Shown one piece after another: positions 19,102-29,237 of a DNA stretch of 64,000 bases. This DNA comes from SG8-30 sp963695155 (GTDB taxonomy: Bacteria > Pseudomonadota > Gammaproteobacteria > Steroidobacterales > Steroidobacteraceae). The position numbers and the translations under genes are program-made. Numbering within the stretch: the first letter of the stretch is position 1; every line of letters begins with the position of its first letter. The DNA is taken from NCBI GenBank assembly GCA_963695155.1, contig CAVOGD010000003.1, positions 62,001-126,000 of the forward strand, given 5' to 3'. Under the pieces are notes generated by a model that did no database searches, was not told where the DNA came from, and saw only the letters and a program-made list of their open reading frames with translations.

Positions 19102-19806
19102 GTGCGCGAGCGCATCTGGATCGTCGTGCCGGCGGCCGGCGCATCACGGCGACTGGCCAGGCACGTGCCGAAACAGCACCTCGAGATCGCCGGGCGCACG
19201 CTGCTCGAGCACGCGCTGGCGCCCCTGCTGGGGCACCCGCTGGTGGCCGGCGGCGTCGTGGTGCTGGCGCCGGGCGACGAGGCGTTTGCGCGGCTGCCGC
19301 AGGCGATGCGCGAGCGGCTCGCCGTGGCGGCGGGCGGCCGCGAGCGTTGCCACTCGGTGCGTGCCGGCGTGGCGGCACTGGTCGAGGCCGCGGCGGCCGA
19401 CTGGGTGCTGGTGCACGACGCGGCGCGGCCGTGCCTGTCGGCGGCGGACCTCGATCGGCTCATCGATGCCTGCGCCGGGGACGCGGTCGGCGGGCTGCTG
19501 GCCGTGCCGGTCGCCGACACGCTGAAGCGGGCCGCGGCCGATGCGCGGGTCGGCAGCACGGCGCCGCGCGACGGCCTGTGGCGCGCGCTGACGCCGCAGA
19601 TGTTCCGCTACGGCGTGCTGGCGAAGGCGCTCGACGAGGCCATCGCCTCGGGCCACGCGCCGGACGACGAGGCCACCGCGATCGAGCGCCTGGGCCTGCA
19701 GCCGCGCCTGGTCGAGGGTTCGCCGACCAACATCAAGGTCACGCGTCCCGCGGACCTGGAGTTCGCGACGCTGGTGCTCGAGTCACGCGCGGGGGACACA
19801 TCATGA
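19102..19806 (+). CDS. ispD: 2-C-methyl-D-erythritol 4-phosphate cytidylyltransferase
   Basis: IspD couples CTP to MEP in the non-mevalonate isoprenoid pathway. The 234-residue protein starts with GTG. It shows the nucleotidyltransferase loop VPAAGASRR, KQHLEIAGRTLLEH, the segment WVLVHDAARPCLS, then DTLKR and TPQMFRYGVL, and ends with the typical TNIKVTRPADL. CTP supply is made upstream by pyrG. Its stop overlaps the ispF ATG by four bases, and IspF acts two steps later in the same pathway. Confidence 0.97.
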   Translation: MRERIWIVVPAAGASRRLARHVPKQHLEIAGRTLLEHALAPLLGHPLVAGGVVVLAPGDEAFARLPQAMRERLAVAAGGRERCHSVRAGVAALVEAAAADWVLVHDAARPCLSAADLDRLIDACAGDAVGGLLAVPVADTLKRAAADARVGSTAPRDGLWRALTPQMFRYGVLAKALDEAIASGHAPDDEATAIERLGLQPRLVEGSPTNIKVTRPADLEFATLVLESRAGDTS

Positions 19807-20291
19807 GGATCGGCAGCGGTTACGACGTCCATGCCTTCGGCCCGGGCGACCATGTCGTGCTGGGCGGCGTGCACATCCCGCACCCGGCCGGGCTGGTCGC
19901 GCATTCGGACGGGGACGCCGTGCTGCACGCGCTGGCGGATGCGTTGCTGGGCGCGATCGCCGCGGGCGACATCGGCCACCATTTCCCGGACACCGACCCG
20001 GTCTGGCGCAACGCCGACAGCCGCGCCCTGCTGCGGCAGGTGGCTGCGCTGGTGGCCGCCGCCGGCTTCCGCGTCGTCAATTGCGACGTGACCGTGCTGG
20101 CGGAGGCGCCGCGCATCGGTCCGCACCGCGACGCGATGCGCGCCAACATCGCCAGCGACCTCGGCCTGGAGCTGGCGCTCGTCAGCGTCAAGGCCAGCAC
20201 CCACGAAGGTCTGGGCTGCATCGGACGGGGCGAGGGCATCGCGGCGCACGCGGTCGTGATGCTGGAGCAGCGCCCCATGCCCGCGGCGTGA
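19803..20291 (+). CDS. ispF: 2-C-methyl-D-erythritol 2,4-cyclodiphosphate synthase
   Basis: IspF closes the cyclic diphosphate ring of the MEP pathway. The 162-residue product has the zinc ligands in GYDVHAF, the SDGDAVLHALADALLGA motif, HHFPDTD and the C-terminal LGCIGRGEGIAA. Length matches the family of about 160 residues. The start ATG overlaps ispD, and the TGA overlaps the GTG proposed as the start of truD. Confidence 0.98.
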   Translation: MRIGSGYDVHAFGPGDHVVLGGVHIPHPAGLVAHSDGDAVLHALADALLGAIAAGDIGHHFPDTDPVWRNADSRALLRQVAALVAAAGFRVVNCDVTVLAEAPRIGPHRDAMRANIASDLGLELALVSVKASTHEGLGCIGRGEGIAAHAVVMLEQRPMPAA

Positions 20292-21404
20292 CGACGGCCG
20301 CAGCCGCGTCTGCCGCCCGGCTGGCGCGAGGCCGCACTCGAGCCGCCGCACGCGCTGGGCCCGCCGGTCGCGCAGGGCGCGCTCAAGGCCACGCCGGCCG
20401 ACTTCATCGTCGAGGAGCAACTCGGCTTCGAGCCGGACGGCGGGTCCGCGCACTGGCTGCTGCGCGTGGAGAAGACCGCGGCCAACACCCTGGCCGTGGC
20501 GCGCGCGCTGGCGCGGCACGCCGGCACGCGCGCCACCGACGTGGGGTTTGCCGGCCTCAAGGACCACCGGGCGGTTGCGACGCAGTGGTTCTCGGTGCCG
20601 GCGACGCGGCGCGACGCGGGCTGGCAGGACCTGCAGGGGCCGGGCTTCAGGGTGCTCGAGGCGCACCCTCATTCACGCAAGCTGCGGCGCGGCGCGCTGG
20701 CCGGCAACCGCTTCCGGATCCGGATTGCGCGGCCGGCCGGCGCCACCCACGAAGTGGACGTACGGCTTGCCGCGATCGTGGCGCGCGGCGTGCCCAACTA
20801 CTTCGGCGCGCAGCGTTTCGGCGTCGGCGGCTCGAACCTCCTGCGCGTCGCGCGCTGGCTCGAGGACGGCCGGCTGCCGCGCTCGCGCGACGAGCGCTCG
20901 TTCACGCTGTCGGCGGCGCGGTCACTGATGTTCAACGGCGTGCTCGGCGCGCGCGTGCGCGCCGGCAACTGGGACCGGCTGCTGCCGGGCGAGATCCTCA
21001 ACCTGGACGGCACCGGTTCCGTGTTCGCCGAGGACCAGAGCGCGGCACTCGAGGAGCGCATCGCGCGCGGCGACCTGCACCCGACCGGACCCTTGCCCGG
21101 CCGGGGCGGCACGCAGCCGGCGGGGGCCGCAGCGGCCGTCGAGGCCGCGGCGCTCGAGCCGTACGGCGGACTGATCGAGGCGCTGGTCGCGGCCGGCGTC
21201 GACGCGCAGCGCCGCGCCCTGCGCGTGCTGCCGCGCGACCTCGACTGGGCGTGGGAAGGCGATGACCTGGCGCTGAGTTTCGCGCTGCCGCGCGGCGCTT
21301 TCGCGACGGCGGTGTTGCGGGAGGTGGTGGGCGACGTGGCGGTCGACAGGGGTGCGGAGGGGTCAGAGGGATCCGGAGGGGTCAGACCCCGAAACGGGGT
21401 CTGA
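20288..21404 (+). CDS. truD: tRNA pseudouridine(13) synthase TruD (frameshifted near its start)
   Basis: TruD makes pseudouridine at position 13 of tRNA-Glu. The core is clear: LKATPADFIVEEQLGFEP, the catalytic stretch FAGLKDHRAVATQWFS, FRIRIA, NYFGAQRFG and the LFNGVL-like LMFNGVLGARV. The good frame has no ATG, GTG or TTG between its upstream stop (20289) and the conserved LPPGWREAALE. GTG 20288, which overlaps the ispF stop, is the likely start if one base is removed between 20291 and 20311 (GCGTCTGCC). The corrected length is 371 residues. The last residues, GGVRPRNGV and the TGA itself, come from repeat cluster D. Confidence 0.9.
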
Positions 21405-21450
21405 CCCCGGAGATTGGGGTCAGACCCCGTCGCGGGGTCTGACCCCTCCT
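21356..21450. repeat. GGGGTCAGACCCC repeat cluster D, between truD and smr
   Basis: After a half copy, two consecutive hairpins are present: GGGGTCAGACCCC, five bases, GGGGTCTGACCCC, then the same again with a different five-base loop. Both convergent genes end inside the cluster. The TGA of the inverted core (GTCTGACC) is the truD stop (21402-21404) and, read from the other strand, the smr stop (21420-21422). A second look is warranted because the same peptide GGVRPR(N/D)GV closes both proteins. Confidence 0.95.
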
Positions 21451-21974
21451 TTCGCCGCCAGCAGCACGTAGATCGCGCCGGTGCCGCCGTGGGCCGGCAC
21501 GGCCGAGCAGAAGGCCAGCACCGCATCGTGCTTGCGCAGCCAGCGGTTCACCGAGTTCTTGAGCACCGGGCCGCGCGGCCCGGAGCCGCGGCCCTTGCCG
21601 TGCACGACGCGCACGCAGGACAGGCCGCGTCGCGCCGACTCGCCCAGGAAGTCGCGCACCGCGCCGCGCGCCTCGGCGCTGGTCAGGCCGTGCAGGTCGA
21701 GTTCGTCGCCGATCGCGTAGCCGCCGCGCCGCAGCTTCCTCAGCACGGTGTCGGCGACGGTGTCGCGGCGGTACAGGATCTCGTCGCCGCTCTCGACCCC
21801 GAGGTCCGCGGCATCCAGGACCAGGGTCTCCTCGAGTGCGGCGCGCTCGTCCGCCTGGCGAAAGGCGGCGCGCGGCGGCGGCCGCGGCCGTTCGGGCGCC
21901 CGGGGCGGCCGCTCGAGCTTCCTCGCGCCGGCCACGGCGCGGCGAAACAATTCCTGGTCGTCGTCTTCGTTCAT
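21420..21974 (-). CDS. Smr-domain protein (putative DNA/RNA endonuclease family)
   Basis: A 184-residue protein with a C-terminal Smr (small MutS-related) domain. It shows the motif ELDLHGLTSAEARGAVRDFL, then CVRVVHGKGRGSG and FCSAVPAHGGTGAIYVLL. The first 80 residues are charged and proline-rich (RPPPRAAFRQADERAAL). This is the YdaL/SmrA-B-type stand-alone protein of Gammaproteobacteria; nicking or mRNA-cleaving activity is known for some members, but the role here is unknown. The last residues after LLAAKG are encoded by repeat cluster D. It is divergent from surE, with 130 bases between their starts. Confidence 0.9.
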   Translation of the reverse strand: MNEDDDQELFRRAVAGARKLERPPRAPERPRPPPRAAFRQADERAALEETLVLDAADLGVESGDEILYRRDTVADTVLRKLRRGGYAIGDELDLHGLTSAEARGAVRDFLGESARRGLSCVRVVHGKGRGSGPRGPVLKNSVNRWLRKHDAVLAFCSAVPAHGGTGAIYVLLAAKGGVRPRDGV

Positions 21975-22050
21975 GGTCGTTGCCGGCGCCGGGCCGCTGC
22001 GGTTCGCGTGCCAGGTGGCCCGCCGCACCTCGCGAGTCGTCCGTTTGCAG

Positions 22051-22056
22051 TATATT
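22051..22056 (+). promoter_or_regulatory. Weak candidate -10 element upstream of surE
   Basis: TATATT lies 49 bases before the surE GTG, in a locally AT-rich patch (GTTTGCAGTATATTGCG) of the smr-surE divergent gap. No convincing -35 stands 16-18 bases upstream, so this is only a candidate. Confidence 0.3.
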
Positions 22057-22104
22057 GCGTCGTCGCCCGCTGCACGACCCGGGCATGGCAGCGAGCCCAA
22101 GGCC

Positions 22105-22866
22105 GTGAAGATCCTCCTCTCCAATGACGACGGGTACCGCGCGACGGGGCTGCGCCGCCTGAAGGAAGCGCTCACCGGCCTCGCGCCGCTGACCGTCGTG
22201 GCGCCGGACCGCAACCGCAGCGGCGCCAGCAATTCGCTCACGCTCGACATGCCGCTGCGCGTCAAGCGGGCCGAGGACGACACCTGGTACGTGATCAACG
22301 GCACGCCCACCGATTGCGTGCACCTGGCGATCACCGGCCTGTTCGACCACGAGTTCGACATGGTCGTCTCGGGCGTCAACGACGGCGCCAACCTGGGCGA
22401 CGACGTGCTGTATTCGGGGACCGTGGCGGCGGCGATCGAGGGCCGCTTCCTGGGGCTGCCGACCATCGCCGTTTCGCTGGTGCCGGAAGACGGCCGCAAC
22501 CGGCATTTCGAGACCGCCGCGCAGGTGGCGCGGCAACTGGTCGAGCGGCTGGTGGCGACGCCGCTGCACCAGTCCATGATCCTCAACGTCAACGTGCCGG
22601 ACCGGCCGCTGGCGGACATCAAGGGCCTGCAGGCGACGCGGCTCGGCTACCGGCACCGCGCCGAGGGCGTGGTCAGGGCGACGGATCCGCGCGGCCGCAC
22701 CATCTACTGGATCGGCGCGGCGGGGCCGGGCCAGGACGCCGGCCCCGGCACCGACTTCCACGCGGTCGCCAACGGCTTCGTGTCGGTCACGCCGCTGCAG
22801 GTGGACCTGACCCGGCACGGCGCCATCGACGGGCTGCGGGAGTGGCTGGCGGGGCCCGGGGAGTGA
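22105..22866 (+). CDS. surE: 5'/3'-nucleotidase SurE
   Basis: SurE is a metal-dependent nucleoside monophosphatase linked to stationary-phase survival. The 253-residue protein opens with the metal site ILLSNDDGYRATGL. It shows VVAPDRNRSGASNSLTL, the segment NGTPTDCVHLAI, VSGVNDGANLGDDVLYSGTV and the C-terminal SVTPLQVDLT. Start is GTG 22105; homology begins at the second residue. Its TGA overlaps the first possible start of pcm. The surE-pcm-nlpD order is conserved in Gammaproteobacteria. Confidence 0.97.
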   Translation: MKILLSNDDGYRATGLRRLKEALTGLAPLTVVAPDRNRSGASNSLTLDMPLRVKRAEDDTWYVINGTPTDCVHLAITGLFDHEFDMVVSGVNDGANLGDDVLYSGTVAAAIEGRFLGLPTIAVSLVPEDGRNRHFETAAQVARQLVERLVATPLHQSMILNVNVPDRPLADIKGLQATRLGYRHRAEGVVRATDPRGRTIYWIGAAGPGQDAGPGTDFHAVANGFVSVTPLQVDLTRHGAIDGLREWLAGPGE

Positions 22867-23528
22867 GCGGCGCAGCCGGCACGGCCGGGATCGGCATGAC
22901 CTCGGCACGCACGCGCGAGCGCCTCATCCAGCGCCTGCGTGACCAGGGCATACGCGATCCGCGCGTGCTGGACCGGATCCGCTACGTGCCGCGACACCTG
23001 TTCGTGGACGAGGCGATCGCCAGCCGCGCCTACGAGGACACCGCGCTGCCGATCGGGCACGGCCAGACCATCTCCCAGCCCTACATCGTGGCGCGCATGA
23101 CCGAGGCGGTGACCGTCGGCGGTACGCCGGACAAGGTGCTGGAGATCGGCAGCGGCTGTGGTTACCAGACCGCCGTGCTGGCGCCGCTGGTCAAGCGGCT
23201 CTACAGCATCGAGCGCATCGGGCCGCTGCTCGACCGCGCCCGGCTGCGCTGCCGGGAACTCAAGCTGCGCAACGTGCGCTTCAAGCACGCGGACGGCTCC
23301 GAGGGCTGGAAGTCGCAGGCGCCGTTCGACGCGATCCTGGTGGCGGCCGCACCGCAGGCCGTGCCGTTGAAGCTGCTGGAACAACTGCGGGACGGCGGCC
23401 GGCTGGTCGCGCCGATCGGCCCGGAGGGGGCCCAGGAACTGCTGCGCTTCACGCGGCGCGGCAAGGAATACCAGCGCGAGCGGCTGTGCATGGTGAGCTT
23501 CGTGCCGCTCGTGGGTGGCGTGTCGTAG
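22863..23528 (+). CDS. pcm: Protein-L-isoaspartate O-methyltransferase
   Basis: Pcm methylates isoaspartyl residues in aged proteins to start their repair. The protein of 221 residues (210 from the alternative ATG at 22896) shows VPRHLFVDEAIASRAYEDTALPIG, GQTISQPYIVARM, the SAM-binding VLEIGSGCGYQTAVLAPL and the segment FDAILVAAAPQAVP. GTG 22863 overlaps the surE stop codon, while ATG 22896 lies closer to the family start, so either may be used. Confidence 0.96.
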   Translation: MSGAAGTAGIGMTSARTRERLIQRLRDQGIRDPRVLDRIRYVPRHLFVDEAIASRAYEDTALPIGHGQTISQPYIVARMTEAVTVGGTPDKVLEIGSGCGYQTAVLAPLVKRLYSIERIGPLLDRARLRCRELKLRNVRFKHADGSEGWKSQAPFDAILVAAAPQAVPLKLLEQLRDGGRLVAPIGPEGAQELLRFTRRGKEYQRERLCMVSFVPLVGGVS

Positions 23529-23533
23529 CCGCG

Positions 23534-24226
23534 ATGGGTGCGCCGGCCAGGCAGTGCCAGGGTCGAGCGGGACGGCTGTGCATGGCGCTGGCGCTGGCGC
23601 TGCTGCTTTGCGCCTGCGGCGGCGGATCGCGCAAGGCCGAGGCGCCGCAGTACTACACGGTGCGGGCCGGCGACACGCTGTACTCGATCGGCTGGCGCCA
23701 CGGGCTCGACTACAAGGACATCGCGCGCTGGAACGGCATCGGCCGCGATTACCGCATCCAGGTGGGTCAACGCCTCGAGTTGCGCCGCCCGCCCGGCGGT
23801 TCGCGCGCGGCGCCGGCGGGTCGCGGCGTCGAACTGCCGGCCACGCTGCCCGAGCCGCCCGCCTGGGCGTGGCCGGTGCAGGACGGCCGCGTCGTCGGCG
23901 CGCTGCGGCAGCCTTCCGGGGGCGTCGGCCTCAGGATCGACGGCACGCTCGGCCAGGCGGTGCTCGCCGCCGCCGACGGCAAGGTGGTGTACACGGGCAG
24001 CGGCCTGCGCGGCTACGGCCAGCTCGTGATCATCAGCCATGTGCGCGGCTGGCTGTCGGCCTATGGCCACAACGCGAGCGTGCTGGTGGCCGAAGGGGAG
24101 CAGGTGCGCGCCGGCCAGCGCATCGCGACCATGGGACTCGGCGTGGCGCAGCAGCCGATGCTGTATTTCGAGGTGCGCATCGACGGCAAGCCGGTGGATC
24201 CGCTGGGCCAGCTGCCGCGCCGCTGA
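23534..24226 (+). CDS. nlpD: NlpD-like lipoprotein with LysM and degenerate LytM domains
   Basis: A predicted lipoprotein of 230 residues. The signal segment ends in a lipobox-like LCAC; a LysM domain follows (about residues 38-85, YYTVRAGDTLYSIGWRHGLD); the C-terminal half is a LytM/M23 domain. The metal ligands of active M23 peptidases are mostly lost: GLRID replaces HxGxD and MLYFEV replaces HLHFEV, while YGHN is kept. This fits NlpD, which activates the amidase AmiC at the division septum without cutting peptidoglycan itself. In E. coli rpoS follows nlpD; here repeat cluster E and a gene on the other strand follow instead. Confidence 0.92.
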   Translation: MGAPARQCQGRAGRLCMALALALLLCACGGGSRKAEAPQYYTVRAGDTLYSIGWRHGLDYKDIARWNGIGRDYRIQVGQRLELRRPPGGSRAAPAGRGVELPATLPEPPAWAWPVQDGRVVGALRQPSGGVGLRIDGTLGQAVLAAADGKVVYTGSGLRGYGQLVIISHVRGWLSAYGHNASVLVAEGEQVRAGQRIATMGLGVAQQPMLYFEVRIDGKPVDPLGQLPRR

Positions 24227-24356
24227 CGAGGAGGGGTCAGACCCGCAAGGCGGGTCAGACCCCGTTTCCGCGGCGCTGATCAGGTGGGGTCAGACCCGCA
24301 GGCGGTCAATGCGGCGGGAGGCGGGTCCACCACCGCAGGGGGTCTGACCCCTCCGG
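24227..24356. repeat. GGGGTCAGACCCC repeat cluster E, between nlpD and the Mth938-like gene
   Basis: Two direct cores (GAGGGGTCAGACCC and GCGGGTCAGACCCC) lie behind the nlpD stop. A third direct core (GTGGGGTCAGACCC) is at about 24284-24297. An inverted core (GGGGGTCTGACCCCTCC) ends the cluster at about 24338-24354. The last one is within the coding frame of the downstream minus-strand gene and encodes its final residues. Confidence 0.92.
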
Positions 24357-24722
24357 GAAGATCAGCGCCAGCACGACGTCGCGGCCTTCCTGCAGCAGCA
24401 GGTTGAACGTGCGGCACGCCGCGCCGTTGTCCATGACCTCGAAGCCGATCCCGCGCGCGGCCATGGCCGCCATGAGGCGGGCCGCGGGGAACACCTGCCG
24501 CGCACCCGTGCCCAGCAGCACGAGGTCCGGCCCGAGTTCCAGCAGCGGCTGCAGGTGCGGCGTGTCCAGCTCGCCGACATCGGTCACCGGCCAGTCGCGC
24601 GGCTCGCCGGTCGCGCCGAGGATCACGCTCGAGCGGAACGTGCGCGCCGCGGTCCGCACCTCGCCCGGCGCGCAGGAGACGATCGAGTTGGGGGCGGCGT
24701 CGCGCTCGTGGGTGAACTGCAT
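24306..24722 (-). CDS. Mth938-like (DUF498) domain protein
   Basis: A small protein of 138 residues whose body fits the Mth938/NDUFAF3-like fold: SSVILGATGEPRDWPV, then PDLVLLGTGARQVFP, GIGFEVMDNGAACRTFNLLLQEGRDVVLALI. The family is widespread in Proteobacteria and its biochemical role there is unknown; the mitochondrial relative is an assembly factor of respiratory complex I. Homology ends at about LIFPEG; the last residues SDPLRWWTRLPPH are translated from repeat cluster E, so the original stop seems to have been displaced. The gene stands where rpoS is found in many relatives. Confidence 0.85.
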   Translation of the reverse strand: MQFTHERDAAPNSIVSCAPGEVRTAARTFRSSVILGATGEPRDWPVTDVGELDTPHLQPLLELGPDLVLLGTGARQVFPAARLMAAMAARGIGFEVMDNGAACRTFNLLLQEGRDVVLALIFPEGSDPLRWWTRLPPH

Positions 24723-24807
24723 GCGGCCGGTCCTCGCGCGGGGACTATAACTCCTCGCACCCGGCGCCGGACCGTTATCATCGCGGTCTCGTGAACAGGC
24801 CGATCCC

Positions 24808-26587
24808 ATGTCCCGGCATCGCAACGCGTCCCCGCCAGCGCGGCGAGGACCGCGCGTGAGCGCGCGCCGCATCCAGCGCCGTACCGTGCCGGAAGCGGTC
24901 GAGCTGCCGTCCTCGCTGCACCCGGTGCTGCGGCGCGTGTATGCCGCGCGCGGCGTGACCTCGGCCGGCGAACTCGACCTCGGGCTGCGCCACCTGCTGC
25001 CGGTGTCGTCGCTCGACGGGGTCGAGGCCGCGGCCGCGTTGCTGGCGGGGCACCTGGCGCGCGGTTCGCGCATCCTGGTCGTGGGCGACTACGACGCCGA
25101 TGGCGCGACCAGCACGGCGCTGGTGGTGCGGCAGCTGCGCCGCCTGGGGTTCCCGCATGTGGACTTCCGCACGCCGGACCGCGCGCGCCACGGCTACGGC
25201 CTGACCGCCGCACTGGTCGGGGAACTGGCCGCGACCAAGCCGCAGCTGATCATCACCGTTGACAATGGCGTGGCCGCGCACGGCGGGGTGGCCGCCGCGG
25301 GCCGCCACGGCATCGAGGTGCTGGTGACCGACCACCACCTGCCGGGGTCGCAGCTGCCGGACTGTGCGGCGATGGTCAACCCGAACCTGCCGGGCGCCCG
25401 CTTCGGCAGCCGGGCGCTGGCCGGGGTGGGCGTCGCGTTCTACCTGATGGCGGCGTTGACGCGGCTGCTGGAAGAGGCGCGCGGCGAGGCGCAGCCGCCC
25501 GTCACCGAGCTGCTCGACCTGGTGGCGCTCGGCACCGTGGCCGACGTGGTGCCGCTGGACCGCAACAACCGCATCCTGGTCAGCGAAGGACTCAGGCGCG
25601 CCCGCGCCGGGCGCGGCGTGGCGGGCCTGCGCGCGCTGGCCGAGGTGGGCCGGCGCGCCGTCGGCACGCTGACCGAGCGCGACCTCGGCTACACGATCGG
25701 CCCGCGGCTCAATGCGGCCGGCCGCATCGACGACATGACGATCGGCATCCGCTGCCTGCTGAGCGACGACCCGCCGGAGGCGCGGCGCCTGGCGCTGGAA
25801 CTGGACCGCCTCAACGGCGAGCGCCGCGACATCGAGTCGAAGATGCGCGGCGAGGCGGTCGAGATCCTGCGCAGGATCCGCATCGAGGAGGGCAGCCTGC
25901 CGCCCGGCGTGGCGCTGTTCGACGAGGCCTGGCACCAGGGCGTGGTGGGGCTGATCGCCTCGCGGGTCAAGGATCGCGTGCACCGGCCGGTGGTGGCCTT
26001 CGCGCCGGCCGGCCCCGGCGAGCTGCGCGGCTCGGCCCGCTCGGTCGCCGGCGTGCACGTGCGCGACGTGCTGGAGGCCATCGACATCCAGGAACCCGGG
26101 CTGATGCTGCGCTTCGGCGGCCACGCCATGGCCGCGGGGCTGTCGCTGGACGCCTCGCGCTTCCAGCGGTTCGCGACCGCTTTCGCCGACGAGGTGGGGC
26201 GCTGCCTGTCGCCGGCGCAGATGCATGGCGTGATCGAGAGCGATGGCGCGCTCACGCCCGCCGAACTGGCGCTCGAGACGGCCGTGGCGCTGCGCGACGG
26301 CGGGCCGTGGGGCCAGGGCTTCCCGGAGCCGACGTTCGACGGCGAGTTCGAGGTCGTCGAGGCGCGCACGGTCGCCGGCAGCCATCTCAAGGTGTGGGTC
26401 CGCGCCCAGCCCTCGGCGCGGCCGCTGGAGGGCATCGCCTTCGGCTACTACGGCGATGCCGGCGTGCCGCCCGTCACGGCGGGCGCCCGCGTGCGGGCGG
26501 CCTACCGCCTCGACACGACCGACTACGGCGGGACGCTGCGTCCGGAACTCAAGCTCGAGCTACGTCGAACCGCTGGGCGGCGGTTGA
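24808..26587 (+). CDS. recJ: Single-stranded-DNA exonuclease RecJ (frameshifted at the C-terminus)
   Basis: RecJ degrades single-stranded DNA 5' to 3' in recombination and mismatch repair. DHH-family motifs are present: VGDYDADGATSTAL, IITVDNG, the DHH signature in LVTDHHLPG, GTVADVVPL and the DHHA1 part FGGHAMAAGLSL. Near 26557-26561 one extra base (CTCGAGCTACGTC) shifts the frame. Without it the protein ends in YVEPLGGG at TGA 26585-26587, as expected for RecJ, with 592 residues. With it, the frame runs on into the prfB leader and ends at the prfB frameshift stop. Start is ATG 24808 or GTG 24856. Confidence 0.94.
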
Positions 26588-26628
26588 TCTGCTACCATTC
26601 GCGCCTGTTTTCCGCAGCCGAAGCCCCG

Positions 26629-27724
26629 ATGGAAACCGCAACGCTCCGCCGCACCCTCCGCGAACTCGATCAGCGCGTGGCCGCGCTGAGGGGGTACCTT
26701 TGAGTACGACCGCAAGCGCGAGCGGCTCGAGGAGATAGGGCGCGAGCTGGAGAACCCGAAGATCTGGGACGACCCCGAGCGGGCCCAGGAATTCGGCCGC
26801 GAGCGGGCGCGTCTCGACTCGGCGGTGGGGGAACTCGACGGCCTCGGCAAGGGGCGCGCCGACGCCGCGGAGATGCTGGAACTCATCGAGGCCGAGGACG
26901 ACGCGGCGGCATTCGCCGAACTCGGGCGCGAGGTGGCTGCGCTGGACGCGCGCGTGGCGCACCTGGAGTTCCTGCGCATGTTCCCGGGCGAGATGGATGG
27001 GCACAGCGCCTTCCTCGACATCCAGTCCGGGGCCGGCGGCACCGAGGCGCAGGACTGGGCGCAGATGCTGCTGCGCATGTACCTGCGCTGGGCGGACATG
27101 CGCGGCTTCGGCGTCGAGGTCGTGGAGGAGAGCCCGGGCGAGGTGGCCGGCATCAAGAGCGCCACGCTCAAGGTGGACGGCGAGTACGCCTACGGCTGGC
27201 TGCGCACCGAGACCGGCGTGCACCGGCTGGTGCGCAAGTCGCCCTTCGACTCGGGGAACCGGCGGCACACGTCGTTCGCGTCGGTGTTCGTCTCGCCGGA
27301 GGTGGACGACGACATCAGCATCGAGGTCAACCCGGCCGACATCGAGACGGACACCTACCGCGCCAGCGGCGCCGGCGGGCAGCACGTCAACAAGACCGAT
27401 TCCGCCGTGCGGCTGCGGCACCTGCCGACCGGGATCGTGGTCGCCTGCCAGAGCCAGCGCAGCCAGCACAAGAACCGCTCGACGGCCATGAAGATGCTCA
27501 AGGCCAAGCTCTACGAGCTCGAGGTCAACAAGCGCAACGCGGCGGCGCGCGTGCTGGAGGACCAGAAGACCGACGTGGGCTGGGGCCACCAGATCCGCTC
27601 GTACGTGCTGGACCAGTCGCGGATCAAGGACCTGCGCACCGGCATCGAGGTGGGCGATACGCAGTCGGTGCTGGATGGCGAACTGGACCAGTTTCTGAAA
27701 GCAAGCCTGAAGCAGGGCCTGTAG
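26629..27724 (+). CDS. prfB: Peptide chain release factor 2 with programmed +1 frameshift
   Basis: RF2 reads UAA and UGA and releases the nascent peptide. The first 24 codons end in CTT TGA at 26698-26703. The internal Shine-Dalgarno AGGGGG (26689-26694) lies three bases before CTT, exactly the known autoregulatory layout in which low RF2 favours a +1 shift. The second frame starts at GAG 26702 and gives a total of 364 residues (E. coli 365). The GGQ motif is in SGAGGQHVNKTDSAVRL. Unlike the other frame changes in this window, this one is a true recoding site. lysS follows after ten bases. Confidence 0.97.
26689..26703 (+). promoter_or_regulatory. prfB programmed frameshift signal
   Basis: AGGGGG, three bases, CTT, TGA followed by G. 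The Shine-Dalgarno-like hexamer pairs with 16S rRNA during elongation and pushes the ribosome from CUU to UUU while it waits at UGA. This matches the conserved prfB recoding signal; only the base after TGA differs from the E. coli C. Confidence 0.95.
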
Positions 27725-27734
27725 CGGGGATGCG

Positions 27735-29233
<1,499 letters not shown>

Positions 29234-29237
<4 letters not shown>

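Noticed and set aside
21356..24356. Possible CRISPR array from repeated GTCAGACCCC
   Set aside because: Units are palindromic, spaced irregularly, in both orientations, with no uniform spacers and no cas genes.
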